This document shows, in pieces, positions 23,377 through 32,408 of a stretch of DNA of 49,504 bases. Origin of the DNA: a virus; the IMG/VR virus record IMGVR_UViG_3300042923_001773, positions 1-49,504 of that record. One strand, given 5' to 3'. Position 1 is the first letter of the stretch. Each line of letters opens with the position of its first letter. The position numbers were made by a program, and so were the translations under genes. Under the pieces are notes generated by a model. It had not been told where the DNA came from. It worked only from the letters and a program-made list of their open reading frames with translations, and did not search any database.

Positions 23377-24375
23377 ATGGCTAAACCGGACTGGGGCGAG
23401 CTACAGAAGCGGTTCCTGTCTGATCATGCCAGCACCGGCATTTCCCCAAAAGACTGGTGTGAAGCGCAGGGACTTAACTACGCCACCGCCCGCCGTCATA
23501 TTAAAAAGCCCGCTGTGCAAAGTGCGCAAAAATCTGCGCAGAAAAAAGTGCGCAGTGCGCGGAAAGAAAAGAGCGCAGATGTGCTGGTGGATAGCGAGCT
23601 TACCGCCCAGCAAAAGCGCTTCGTTGCTGAATACCTCATAGACCAGAACGCCACGGCCGCCGCCTCAAGGGCAGGTTACAGCGATGCAAGTTATGGTCGT
23701 CAGCTCCTCACGATTCCTCACGTTGCGCAGGCTATTGCGCAGCAGCAAAAGGCATCCCTGATGCGCACGCTTGCCAGTGCTGATGAGGTGCTGGCGCAGA
23801 TGTGGCAGCTCGCCACTTTCGATGCCAACGAGCTTTCCCAGTATCGCCGAGGATCCTGCCGGTACTGCTGGGGCTTCGGTCATAACTACCAGTGGCGCGA
23901 TGTTGTTGAGTTCGAAGAAGAGACAGCGAAGGTGGAGGGCAGGGAAGGTGCAAAGCTTCCTAAGGATACCGGCGGCTATGGCTATGACCATAACCGGGAA
24001 CCTAACCCGGGATGCCCGCGCTGTAACGGTGACGGCATCGGCCAGCCGTATTTCGCTGATACCCGTAAGCTGCCGCCTGTTTCCCGCCTGGCGTACTCCG
24101 GCATCAAGCTCGGTAAGAGCGGCGTTGAGATCACCGCCATCAGCCGCGAGCGCATGTATGAAGCCGTGATGAAGCGGCTTGGACTGGCTGACAGCGAGTT
24201 TGCACAGCAGCTGCAGCAGATCGAAATCGAACGTCGCCAGCTGGAGGTGGAAAAACTCCGCAAAGAGCTGGCAGCCGATCCTGAAGATGAGGTACCGATG
24301 CCCGTGGCAATCAACATTAACGTCGCGGATGCTCGCGTAAGGAAAGACGATGACGGGGATATCGCCGACCCTTAA
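23377..24375 (+). CDS. terS: Terminase small subunit
   Basis: A 332-residue DNA-recognition subunit of the packaging motor. The N-terminus has two helix-turn-helix-like parts (ISPKDWCEAQGLNYATARRH; TAAASRAGYSDASYGRQLL), the middle a zinc-knuckle pair (CRYCWGFGH about 160, CPRCNGDG about 212), and the C-terminus a coiled coil (QLQQIEIERRQLEVEKLRKEL). The ATG at 23377 is preceded by AGGAAAAG. Overlaps the large subunit by 26 bases. Confidence 0.88.
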   Translation: MAKPDWGELQKRFLSDHASTGISPKDWCEAQGLNYATARRHIKKPAVQSAQKSAQKKVRSARKEKSADVLVDSELTAQQKRFVAEYLIDQNATAAASRAGYSDASYGRQLLTIPHVAQAIAQQQKASLMRTLASADEVLAQMWQLATFDANELSQYRRGSCRYCWGFGHNYQWRDVVEFEEETAKVEGREGAKLPKDTGGYGYDHNREPNPGCPRCNGDGIGQPYFADTRKLPPVSRLAYSGIKLGKSGVEITAISRERMYEAVMKRLGLADSEFAQQLQQIEIERRQLEVEKLRKELAADPEDEVPMPVAININVADARVRKDDDGDIADP

Positions 24376-25660
24376 CGTACCGCAGGCGCAGTTTCTGGCG
24401 ATGCCGCATAAGTTCAAGGCCTACGTGGCAGGCTTCGGCTCCGGTAAGACGTGGGTGGGCTGTGGCGGCATCTGCAAGGGGATGTGGGAACACCCCAGAA
24501 TCAACCAGGGCTACTTCGCGCCGACCTATCCGCAGATCCGCGATATCTTCTACCCGACAGTGGAAGAGGTGGCGTTCGACTGGGGCCTCAAGGTCCAGAT
24601 CAACGAGAGTAACAAAGAGGTTCACTTCTACGCCGGGCGGCAGTACCGGGGAACCACTATCTGTCGCTCGATGGAGAAACCGGCCACGATCGTCGGGTTT
24701 AAAATCGGCAACGCGCTGGTGGATGAGCTTGACGTGATGCCCGCGCTCAAAGCGCAGCAGGCATGGCGGAAAATCATTGCCCGTATGCGCTACAAGGTTA
24801 CCGGCCTGCGTAATGGCATAGACGTCACCACCACGCCGGAGGGGTATAAGTTTGTTTACCAGCAGTTCGTCAAGGCGGTGCGCGATAAACCTGAGCTGAC
24901 GACCCTGTATGGTCTGGTGCAGGCCTCCACATTCGATAACGAAGCGAACCTGCCGGATGACTATATTCCGTCGCTGCTGGCGAGCTATCCACCAGAGCTG
25001 ATTAAAGCTTACCTGCGCGGGCATTTCACCAACCTGACCAGCGGTACCATTTATCACCAGTTTGATCGCAAGCTGAATAACTGCGCTGATGAAGAGCAGC
25101 CGGGTGAGCCGCTGTTTATTGGCATGGACTTCAACGTCGGTAAGATGGCAGCCATCGTTCATGTGAAGCGTGAAGGGTTGCCGCGCGCGGTGCGGGAGCT
25201 GGTGAAGGTCTATGACACTCCGGCAATGATCAAACGCATTCAGGAAGAGTTCTGGCGCTATGAGGGCGGCCGCTACGTTGCCAGCCGCCAGATCTACATC
25301 TATCCGGATGCCTCCGGCGACAGCCGCAAATCCAACTGCGCCAGCCTGACCGATATTGCGCAGCTCAGAGAAGCGGGGTTCAGCGTCATGGTTAACGCTT
25401 CCAACCCGCCGGTGAAGGATCGTATCAACTCGATGAACGCCATGTTCTGCAATGCCCTGGGCGAACGGCGTTATCTGGTCAACGTCCAGCGCTGCCCGGT
25501 CTATACGGAAAGCCTTGAGCAGCAGGTGTGGGATAAAAACGGCGAGCCTGACAAAAAGGCGGATAACGATCACCCCAACGATGGTGGCGGGTATTTCATT
25601 GTGAAGGATTACCCAATCGTTAAACCAGCATACTCAATCACCATGGATACCACTTTCTGA
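24350..25660 (+). CDS. terL: Terminase large subunit
   Basis: A 436-residue ATPase-nuclease that cuts and translocates DNA into the prohead. Walker A GFGSGKT (about 28-34), Walker B-like NALVDELD (about 118-125), then a RNase H-fold nuclease with Asp residues in GMDFNVG and YPDASGDSR. Length is normal for the Terminase_6-type family. Start overlaps terS; the portal gene begins one base after its stop. Confidence 0.95.
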   Translation: MTGISPTLNVPQAQFLAMPHKFKAYVAGFGSGKTWVGCGGICKGMWEHPRINQGYFAPTYPQIRDIFYPTVEEVAFDWGLKVQINESNKEVHFYAGRQYRGTTICRSMEKPATIVGFKIGNALVDELDVMPALKAQQAWRKIIARMRYKVTGLRNGIDVTTTPEGYKFVYQQFVKAVRDKPELTTLYGLVQASTFDNEANLPDDYIPSLLASYPPELIKAYLRGHFTNLTSGTIYHQFDRKLNNCADEEQPGEPLFIGMDFNVGKMAAIVHVKREGLPRAVRELVKVYDTPAMIKRIQEEFWRYEGGRYVASRQIYIYPDASGDSRKSNCASLTDIAQLREAGFSVMVNASNPPVKDRINSMNAMFCNALGERRYLVNVQRCPVYTESLEQQVWDKNGEPDKKADNDHPNDGGGYFIVKDYPIVKPAYSITMDTTF

Positions 25661-25661
25661 T

Positions 25662-27068
25662 ATGGCTAATAACGACATCACCTGGGTTCGTCCTGAACAC
25701 CGGGCGGCCAGTGCTGCCTGGAAAAAAATCAGGGACTTCTGCAAAGGGGCAGAGGCGGTAAAAAATCCGGGCAACAACTATCTGCCTTTGCTTGACCCCA
25801 CAGACAAAAGCATGCGCAACCGCAAGCGCAACGAAGACTACCTGCAGCGGGCGGTGTTCTACGCGATCACGGGTAATACCAAGATTGGCCTCCTCGGGCT
25901 GGCCTTTCGAAAGGATCCGACCTTTTCCGCGCCGGACAAACTGAGCTATCTGCTGAAGAACGCCGACGGCGCTGGCACCAGTATTTACCAGCAGTCGCAG
26001 TTGGTGACCGAGAATGTGCTGGAGGTGGCCCGTGACGGGCTTTATGTCGATTACGCTGAGGGCAGTGGCCAGGCCATCATTCTGCGTTACCTGGCCGAGA
26101 ATATTATCAACTGGCGCACGAAGCGCATTAACGGTCGCGATCAGTTAGTGCTGGTGGTGTTGAGGGAATGCGTGGAGCAGGAGGATGGCTACGCGTTTAA
26201 GGATGAGGTCCAGTATCGCGAGCTTGCGCTTGAAGAGGACCGGTTCATCTGCCGGGTGTGGCGGCGCAGCGGGGATGCTGGTTCCGGCGCTTATGTCGTT
26301 ACCAGTGAATATCAGCCAAAGCCCAAAGGGAAAGACAGCTGGGACGAAATCCCGTTCACCTTCGTCGGCGCGCAGAACAACGATCCAACTATCGACGATT
26401 CACCACTCGCCGCGCTGGTGGAGATAAACCATGGTCACTTTCGGAACAGTGCTGATTACGAAGACAGCGTGTGGTTCTGCGGCCAGGTCCAGCCATACAT
26501 GACGGGACTTGATGAAGGATGGCGCGATCATCTGGAAAAGAAGGGGGTTAAAATCGGCTCCCGCTCGCCACTGCTTCTGCCCAGAGAAGGCAGTTTTGGT
26601 TATGCCCAGGCGCAACCTAATATGCTGGCGAAAGAGGCGATGGACAGCAAGCGTGACTACATGGTGCAGCTTGGTGCCCGGCTCATTGAGCAGAACGCGG
26701 CGGTAAAGACGGCAACTCAATCCAGCAGCGAGCAGACATCGTCCACTTCTGTGCTGGGGATCTGCGTCTCGAACGTATCAGAGGCCTACTCACTGGCCAT
26801 CGGCTGGTGCGCAAAATATCTGGGCGTCGGCGAGGAGCAGGCGGCCTATGCGATCAACCAGGAGTTCATTGCTAAGGTCGCCGAGTCCGGCATGGTTACT
26901 GCCATTGTGAACGCCTGGCAGTCCGGTGCAATCCGCGACACTGATATGGTTCGTGCGCTGCAGAAGCTGGACCTCATCAATCCGGCAGACAGCCCCGACG
27001 ATATTATTGACGAGCTACACAACCCCAATCCCACCCTGATCGGCGGTAACAATGGCAACAATAAATGA
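25662..27068 (+). CDS. Portal protein (DUF4055 type)
   Basis: A 468-residue dodecameric DNA channel at the capsid vertex, recognised by the DUF4055 features: NKRNEDYLQRAVFYAITG-like N-terminal segment, GLLGLAFRKDP, and the EINHGHFRNSADYEDS and GSRSPLLLP segments. The C-terminal part has the long helix with TATQSSSEQTSSTS. Follows terL with one base between stop and start; overlaps the next gene by 17 bases. Confidence 0.9.
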   Translation: MANNDITWVRPEHRAASAAWKKIRDFCKGAEAVKNPGNNYLPLLDPTDKSMRNRKRNEDYLQRAVFYAITGNTKIGLLGLAFRKDPTFSAPDKLSYLLKNADGAGTSIYQQSQLVTENVLEVARDGLYVDYAEGSGQAIILRYLAENIINWRTKRINGRDQLVLVVLRECVEQEDGYAFKDEVQYRELALEEDRFICRVWRRSGDAGSGAYVVTSEYQPKPKGKDSWDEIPFTFVGAQNNDPTIDDSPLAALVEINHGHFRNSADYEDSVWFCGQVQPYMTGLDEGWRDHLEKKGVKIGSRSPLLLPREGSFGYAQAQPNMLAKEAMDSKRDYMVQLGARLIEQNAAVKTATQSSSEQTSSTSVLGICVSNVSEAYSLAIGWCAKYLGVGEEQAAYAINQEFIAKVAESGMVTAIVNAWQSGAIRDTDMVRALQKLDLINPADSPDDIIDELHNPNPTLIGGNNGNNK

Positions 27069-28137
27069 AACGTTACGTGACGAAGCCATAGCCCACACCG
27101 TCTGGATCAGCCGTTACAGCACTGGTGTGGCAAACCGCATGGTTAAGCTGCTGAACGACAGCGACGCCGAGCTTACCGCACGGCTGCTGGTGGCGATGGA
27201 CAGCCTGCCCACCAGCCAGTTTACGGTCAGCCGACTGGAAAGCATGCTGGGGAGCGTACGCGAGCTTAACCAGCAGGCAATAGCGGGCATGGAGACCAGC
27301 CTGGCGGATGAGCTCCTGCAGCTGGCCGGGCATGAAGCAGGCTATCAGCTGAGCCTGTTTGATACGCTGCTGCCGCAGCGGTTGAAAGAGCGGTACCCGC
27401 TGCAGGGCATCACGCCTGAGCAGCTATACGTGGCAGCCATGGCCCAGCCCTTTCAGGGACGTCTGTTGAGCGAATGGGCCGATAACCTTGAAGCCGACCG
27501 CATGGCGCGCGTTGTCAATTCAGTGCGCCGCGGCTACCTGCTGGGTGATACCACGGAGACCATTGCCCGGCAGGTTCGCGGGATCGCCAGCAAAGGCTAT
27601 AAGGACGGGGCGCTGCAGCTCAGCCGGACCAATGCCGCCAGCATTACCAAAACGGCTGTGAATCACCTGGCAGCCACGGCGCGGACTAATTTTGCAGAAG
27701 CCAACAGCGATGTCCTGAAAGGTAAACAGTGGCTCTCCACGCTGGACAACAAAACCACGCCGACGTGCATCATCCGTGATCGCCTGCGTTACACCCTGGA
27801 CAACAAACCTGTCGGTCACAAGGTTCCGTATCTGCAGGGGCCGGGGAAAATCCATTTCTGCTGCCGTTCTACGGAAACACTGATTACCAAATCATGGCGT
27901 GAGCTCGGGATCGGCAGTGACGAGCTGGATGAAGGTACCCGCGCCAGTATGGACGGGCAGGTGCCAGCGGATACCACCTATCTGGACTGGCTGGCCCGGC
28001 AGTCGCCGCAGCGACAGGATGACATCCTTGGGCCGGAGCGGGCCGCGCTTTACCGCGCTGGCGAGTTGAAACTCGGGGAGATGTTCACGGACAAGGGCGA
28101 ATGGATAAGCCTGGCCCGCCTTAAAGCGCTCAGTTGA
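27052..28137 (+). CDS. Phage head morphogenesis (minor head) protein
   Basis: A 361-residue SPP1 gp7/Mu F-like protein: helical N-terminus, GDTTETIARQVRGI, AVNHLAATARTNFAEA and the Cys/His cluster TPTCIIRDRLRYT...IHFCCRSTE characteristic of the family. Present in a few copies near the portal and needed for head assembly. Ends just before a strong intra-operon terminator. Confidence 0.85.
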   Translation: MATINETLRDEAIAHTVWISRYSTGVANRMVKLLNDSDAELTARLLVAMDSLPTSQFTVSRLESMLGSVRELNQQAIAGMETSLADELLQLAGHEAGYQLSLFDTLLPQRLKERYPLQGITPEQLYVAAMAQPFQGRLLSEWADNLEADRMARVVNSVRRGYLLGDTTETIARQVRGIASKGYKDGALQLSRTNAASITKTAVNHLAATARTNFAEANSDVLKGKQWLSTLDNKTTPTCIIRDRLRYTLDNKPVGHKVPYLQGPGKIHFCCRSTETLITKSWRELGIGSDELDEGTRASMDGQVPADTTYLDWLARQSPQRQDDILGPERAALYRAGELKLGEMFTDKGEWISLARLKALS

Positions 28138-28158
28138 TCCCAAAACCTATTCACTCAT

Positions 28159-28185
28159 GGCTGCCTTCGGGCGGCCTTTTTTATT
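28159..28185 (+). terminator. Intra-operon terminator with UUCG loop
   Basis: GGCTGCC / GGCGGCC (one G-T) stem, TTCG tetraloop, TTTTTTATT. It lies between the minor head gene and the scaffold gene in the same operon. Confidence 0.88.
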
Positions 28186-28217
28186 GGGCGAGGCCCATAA
28201 CATCCCAAGGGGAAACC

Positions 28218-28988
28218 ATGTTAATCCGAAATATGCTCCTGAAATACTACGCGCCTGAAGAAGATGGCCAGGGCAGCGGGGGCGGCGGTACCGAAATCAC
28301 GCCAGAAATTCAGAAGCTGATTGATGATCAGGTCGCAGCCCAGGTGACCGGCCTGAAAACCAAAAACTCCGAGCTGCTGGGTACGATCAAGCAGCAGAAA
28401 GACAACCTGTCCCGCTTTGACGGTATCGACCCAGATGCGGTGCGCGGCATCCTGCAGCGTTTTTCTGACGACGAAGAGGCAAAGCTGATCGCCGCCGGGA
28501 AAATTGACGAGGTGCTGGATAAACGTACCGAGAGGCTCCGCGCTGATGTCGATAAGCAGATCAAAGCGGCCAATGAACGCGCGGAGAAAGCCGAAGCGTT
28601 CTCCGGCAAATTCCGGGATCGCGTACTCGGTGATGCCATCCGGGCGGCAGCGTCAAAAGCTGGCGCACTGGCGGAAGCATCCGATGATCTGATCCTGCGT
28701 GCCAGGGGCACATTCCAGCTCAACGACGAAGGCGAGGCCGTAGCAGTTGATGCAAATGGCGACGTTCTGTTCGGCAAAGACGGCAAAACCCCACTAAGCC
28801 CGCTTGAATGGGCGGAGTCGCTCAAGGAGACGGCGCCGCACCTGTTCCCGCGCGCTGAAGGTACCGGCGCGGGGGGACACAAGCCAGGCGGTGGTGGCAG
28901 TCAGAAACGTTCAGAGATGAACGCCAGCGAAAAGGCGGACTATATCCGCAAGCATGGCCAGCAGGCCTTCCTCAAACTTCCGAAATAA
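28218..28988 (+). CDS. Scaffold protein
   Basis: A 256-residue, highly charged, mostly helical protein upstream of the major capsid gene, the usual place for the scaffold. Coiled-coil stretch around residues 100-140 (ERLRADVDKQIKAANERAEKAEAF-type heptads), Gly-rich linkers (GQGSGGGG near 20; GTGAGGHKPGGGG near 215) and a basic C-terminus (KADYIRKHGQQAFLKLPK) for capsid binding. ATG 28218 has AAGGGG 6 bases upstream; the frame is open further back through the terminator, which is not likely coding. Confidence 0.82.
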   Translation: MLIRNMLLKYYAPEEDGQGSGGGGTEITPEIQKLIDDQVAAQVTGLKTKNSELLGTIKQQKDNLSRFDGIDPDAVRGILQRFSDDEEAKLIAAGKIDEVLDKRTERLRADVDKQIKAANERAEKAEAFSGKFRDRVLGDAIRAAASKAGALAEASDDLILRARGTFQLNDEGEAVAVDANGDVLFGKDGKTPLSPLEWAESLKETAPHLFPRAEGTGAGGHKPGGGGSQKRSEMNASEKADYIRKHGQQAFLKLPK

Positions 28989-29000
28989 GAGACTTACTCA

Positions 29001-29954
29001 ATGGCTACAACTGTTAATAACGATCTGGTCATCTATGACGATCTGGCGCAGACCGCTTTTCTTGAGCGCCGCCAGGATAATCTTGAGGTGTTCAACACCT
29101 CTTCCAACGGCGCAATCCTGCTGGACAACGAGCTCATTGAAGGCGACTTCCGCAAGCGCGCCTTCTACAAAGTGGGTGGCTCCATCGAATCGCGTGATGT
29201 GAACTCCACCGGCAAGGTGAACGGTAAAAAAATCGGTGCCGGTGAGGCGGTGTCTGTTAAGGCACCGTGGAAATACGGTCCGTACGAAACCACTGAAGAG
29301 GCCTTCAAACGCCGTGGCCGCACGGTTGACGAATTCTCCGAAGTGATCGGCGTTGATGTGGCTGATGCCACCCTGGAAGGCTACGTGAAATACGGCCTGA
29401 AGGCGCTGACGGCGGCGATCGGGGCGAACGCCGAAATGGTGGTGACCGCCGATATCGAAACCGACGGGAAGAAAACCCTGACGCGTGGCCTGCGCAAATA
29501 CGGTGACAAATTCAACCGCGTGGTGCTGTTCGTCATGCACTCCGCCACCTACTTCGACATCGTGGACGAGGCGATCGCCAGCAAGATCTATGAAGAAGCT
29601 GGCGTGGTGGTGTACGGCGGCCAGCCGGGTACCCTGGGTAAGCCCGTGCTGGTGACCGATACCATGGACGCTGCCGCCATTCTCGGACTTGTGGCTGGTG
29701 CGGTGACCGTGACCGAATCGCAGGCGCCGGGCTTCCGCTCCTACGACATCAACGATCAGGAAAACCTTGCTGTCGGCTATCGTGCTGAGGGTACCGTAAA
29801 CGTTGAGCTGCTGGGCTACAGCTGGGACACGGCTAAAGGCGAAAACCCGGATCTGACTGCCATCGGCACTGCCGGTAACTGGAAAAAGCATTTCACCAGC
29901 AACAAATCCACTGCGGGTGTGCTGATCAAGCTGGGGGCCACATCGGGGGAGTAA
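29001..29954 (+). CDS. Major capsid protein
   Basis: A 317-residue shell protein of HK97-fold type, by position after scaffold and by content (DDLAQTAFLERRQDNLEVFN, a central helix EVIGVDVADATLEGYVKYGLK, FVMHSATYFDIV, GVLIKLGATSGE end). Good AAATAAGAG/ATG context 12 bases after the scaffold stop. The -1 frame opens at 29879 inside its 3' end and continues into an Ig-like domain, so a minor extended form is expected. Confidence 0.9.
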   Translation: MATTVNNDLVIYDDLAQTAFLERRQDNLEVFNTSSNGAILLDNELIEGDFRKRAFYKVGGSIESRDVNSTGKVNGKKIGAGEAVSVKAPWKYGPYETTEEAFKRRGRTVDEFSEVIGVDVADATLEGYVKYGLKALTAAIGANAEMVVTADIETDGKKTLTRGLRKYGDKFNRVVLFVMHSATYFDIVDEAIASKIYEEAGVVVYGGQPGTLGKPVLVTDTMDAAAILGLVAGAVTVTESQAPGFRSYDINDQENLAVGYRAEGTVNVELLGYSWDTAKGENPDLTAIGTAGNWKKHFTSNKSTAGVLIKLGATSGE

Positions 29955-30235
29955 CCCTGTCAGCGGATAAAACCTCCGCAACTGCTGACAGTACCGATGC
30001 GGTTACCTTTTCCCTGAAATACACCCGTAACGGCGCGGGCGTGTCCGGAGCAGCTGTCGCCTGGTCGTCTACTGGCGGCACGCTGAGCACTGAGGGATCG
30101 CAGACCGGCTCTGCCGGTGGCGCCACGGTGAAACTCACCTCCAATACCGCCGGAACGTTCAAAGTGACGGGTACGGTTGATGGAGCGGCACAAACCAGTG
30201 AAGAAATCACTTTCACTGCCGCTGCCGGAGACTAA
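29946..30235 (+). CDS. Ig-like extension of the capsid protein (-1 frame)
   Basis: About 95 residues beginning GVTLSADKTSAT and continuing through AVAWSSTGGTLS and AGTFKVTGTVDG, an invasin-type bacterial Ig-like domain. The frame is open from 29879 but has no ATG, GTG or TTG until 30041, which would cut the domain in half. A -1 shift near the capsid stop, at one of two GGGGG runs (29933-29937, 29945-29949), would give a fusion of about 411 residues. Fusions of capsid or tail proteins to Ig domains by frameshift are known in other phages; here it is inferred from frame structure. Confidence 0.72.
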
Positions 30236-30272
30236 CTGAAGAGGCGCAAGCCCCTTTTCTTTGGGTACAACG

Positions 30273-30755
30273 ATGATCATTACCGATATCACTTCACCGG
30301 CCATGAACAGCTACGCAGGCGAGGGGGATTTGAAAGCCTTTGCGGATCTGCGCGACATCACGCTGCCGGAAAAGATCGCACCATTGCTCATCCGGGCGAT
30401 GGATTACCTTGAAGGGCTGGACTGGGCCGGGTGGCGAAGCGAACCAAAGCAGCCGCTGGCGTGGCCACGCGCGGGCATCGAACTGGACGGATACGAATTG
30501 CCCGCAGGTGAGGTGCCGCGTCAGGTTGTTACTGCGCAGTGCATGCTGGCGGTCGAGGCGATGGATGGTGATCTGCTGGGCAGTGTGCGTGAAGCGGCTG
30601 TGAAGTCCGAGCGCGTGGAAGGAGCTGTAACCACGACGTATGCCGTCGCTGACGGCGAAATGTTCAGACCGTCATACCCGGCAGTGATGGCGTTGCTTGG
30701 CGAGCTGGCTGGTGGTCGTGGTTATGCAGTAAATACTTTTGCGGAGCGTGCTTAA
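30273..30755 (+). CDS. Head-tail connector / DnaT-like phage protein
   Basis: A 160-residue protein starting MIITDITSPAMNSYA with ALRAMDYLEGL-type and WPRAGIELDGYELP segments, as in the phage family annotated DnaT-like or head completion. Position right after the capsid indicates the head-neck adaptor. A TTG 12 bases upstream is less likely. Just before it is a weak hairpin followed by T-rich sequence (30241-30260). Confidence 0.75.
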   Translation: MIITDITSPAMNSYAGEGDLKAFADLRDITLPEKIAPLLIRAMDYLEGLDWAGWRSEPKQPLAWPRAGIELDGYELPAGEVPRQVVTAQCMLAVEAMDGDLLGSVREAAVKSERVEGAVTTTYAVADGEMFRPSYPAVMALLGELAGGRGYAVNTFAERA

Positions 30756-30756
30756 A

Positions 30757-31011
30757 ATGCCTGATTTAACGATCGTACCGTTCAGGGCAAAGCCTGAATC
30801 CGGTACCGATAATGCTGACGTGATCCGCCTGCTCACCGACGCCCTGGAACATGCCCGGAAAGGTTCATACCACAGCGTTGCGCTGCTGCTTATCGACAGT
30901 GACGGTAACACGCTGGACTGCTGGCACAACGGCGGGCGGCCTTATGTCATGGTCGGGGCACTGGAGTCACTGAAGCTGGATTTCATCAACGTGAATATTG
31001 AGCGTCGATAA
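30757..31011 (+). CDS. Small unknown structural-region protein (84 aa)
   Basis: An 84-residue protein from ATG 30757, one base after the previous stop (MPDLTIVPFRAKPESG start; DVIRLLTDALEHARKGSYHSVALLLIDSDG middle). Helix-strand pattern looks like a small alpha/beta protein. No specific function can be given; it sits among neck genes. Confidence 0.65.
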   Translation: MPDLTIVPFRAKPESGTDNADVIRLLTDALEHARKGSYHSVALLLIDSDGNTLDCWHNGGRPYVMVGALESLKLDFINVNIERR

Positions 31012-31012
31012 C

Positions 31013-31363
31013 ATGCCTGTTAACTACCCCCGTATGAAAGCTACCAGCACGCGCCTGCTCACCGAGAACGGCGCGGAGTATCCGGTAAAGCGCAAGGGCG
31101 CCGTAACGGTTACCGGCGGCGTTGAGCACCGCGAACCGGATAAAACGTTTACCGCCATCGGCGTACGTACTGATTACAAACCCGGCGAAATTGACGGTAC
31201 GGTCATCATAAACGGCGACACGCGCATTGTTTTTACCGCTGATACCAAACTGCGCACCGGCGATATGGTGGATGTGGACGGCAAATGGTACCGCATTGAA
31301 AAACCCAACCCGGTTAAGCCGGGCAAACTGCTGCTGTGCTACCGCGCGCAACTGAGGGCATAA
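31013..31363 (+). CDS. Head closure / neck protein
   Basis: A 116-residue mostly beta protein (GAVTVTGGVEHREPDKTFTA, INGDTRIVFTADTKLRTGDMVDVDGKWYRI) in the position of the head-closure protein between adaptor and tail-completion genes. The VDVDGKWYRI turn is typical of such stoppers. Starts one base after the previous stop codon. Assignment rests mainly on order and size. Confidence 0.68.
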   Translation: MPVNYPRMKATSTRLLTENGAEYPVKRKGAVTVTGGVEHREPDKTFTAIGVRTDYKPGEIDGTVIINGDTRIVFTADTKLRTGDMVDVDGKWYRIEKPNPVKPGKLLLCYRAQLRA

Positions 31364-31364
31364 C

Positions 31365-31973
31365 ATGGCAGATAACCAGGCGTTTATGGTGTCCATCAAT
31401 GCGTTCGTCAGCCAGGCAAAGGAGCGGCAGGAAGAGGTGGTGCGTGTGGTCGGCATCAAAATCCTGGCACGACTGGTGCGGATGTCGCCCGTCGGTAATC
31501 CCGTGCTGTGGGGGGTTAACCAGACGGCTGCGGCCTATAACGCTGCTGTCGCTGAGCACAACAGCCTGTTGAGGCAGAACCCTGACAACCTGACTAAGGC
31601 AGGACGGCTGCGACCGGGACGCAAGGTTAACGACAGCATGGACCTGAAGGCACCGCCGGGCTATACAGGCGGGCGTTTTCGCGGTAACTGGCAGGTGTCG
31701 TTTGACCAGCGGGCCGCGGGCGAGACCGGGCGCATCGACAAGACCGGGCATGAGACGATTGCCGCCGGCAACCTGATGCTCGAGCAGTTCAAAGTCGGTA
31801 CCACGGGGGTCTATTTCTGCAATAACGTCCCGTACGCATACCGTCTGGAGATGGGGCATTCCAGCCAGGCGCCCGGCGGCATGGTGCGCATCACCGCCGC
31901 CGAGTTCCAGCGGTTCTTCAGCGAGGCAGTCAGCGAGGTTAAAAATGATACCGGACATCACAACGGCGCTTGA
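31365..31973 (+). CDS. HK97 gp10-like tail/neck component
   Basis: A 202-residue protein with a helical start (VSQAKERQEEVVRVVGIKIL), GGRFRGNWQVSF and YFCNNVPYAYRLEMGHSSQAPGGMV, the conserved end of gp10-like neck proteins. Likely links head closure to the tail. Overlaps the tail terminator gene by 29 bases. Confidence 0.82.
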   Translation: MADNQAFMVSINAFVSQAKERQEEVVRVVGIKILARLVRMSPVGNPVLWGVNQTAAAYNAAVAEHNSLLRQNPDNLTKAGRLRPGRKVNDSMDLKAPPGYTGGRFRGNWQVSFDQRAAGETGRIDKTGHETIAAGNLMLEQFKVGTTGVYFCNNVPYAYRLEMGHSSQAPGGMVRITAAEFQRFFSEAVSEVKNDTGHHNGA

Positions 31974-32355
31974 GGCCATGCTGGGTATGTGGGCTGACTG
32001 CGAGGGTGTGCCGGTGGCATGGGATAACATTCAGTTCGACCCGCCAGCCGACGGGCTGTATCTAATCTCCCACGATATGCCCGCGCAGCCCTACAGCATC
32101 GACCTGGCTGGTGGTTGCCGGGTCTACCCCGGCGTGTATCAGGTGACCGTCGTCGCGCCAGCGGGTGGCGGCAAATCACAGGCCAGAGCGCTGGCCCGCC
32201 GCGTCGCCGCGCTGTTCACGGAAAATCAGGCTATCACTGGCGACGGCTTTACCGCCTGGGTGACTTCACCGCCTGCCATCTTCCCCGGTATACCGGACGG
32301 CGTGTCCTACTCCATCCCTGTCAGCATCAACTACCGGGCTGATATCTCAGCCTGA
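31945..32355 (+). CDS. Tail terminator protein
   Basis: A 136-residue protein resembling lambda U-type terminators: helical start (ITTALEAMLGMWADC), YQVTVVAPAGGGKSQARALARRVAALF, and an all-beta end (SYSIPVSINYRADIS). It caps the tail tube at the correct length. Followed by an ACCGGC/GCCGGT hairpin (32364-32378) with only a broken T tract before the tube gene. Confidence 0.8.
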   Translation: MIPDITTALEAMLGMWADCEGVPVAWDNIQFDPPADGLYLISHDMPAQPYSIDLAGGCRVYPGVYQVTVVAPAGGGKSQARALARRVAALFTENQAITGDGFTAWVTSPPAIFPGIPDGVSYSIPVSINYRADISA

Positions 32356-32408
32356 TCATCCCCACCGGCGCTGCCGGTTTACTTACTTTCATATTACGGA
32401 GAATCCCC

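Noticed and set aside
24317-25573. Long reverse-strand open frame (over 400 codons) opposite the terminase large subunit
   Set aside because: It mirrors the codon structure of terL, has no ribosome-binding site, and its translation is rich in His/Arg/Leu with no recognisable motif.
28998-29981. Reverse-strand frame across the capsid gene
   Set aside because: Complement of the capsid codons; no start context, no family.
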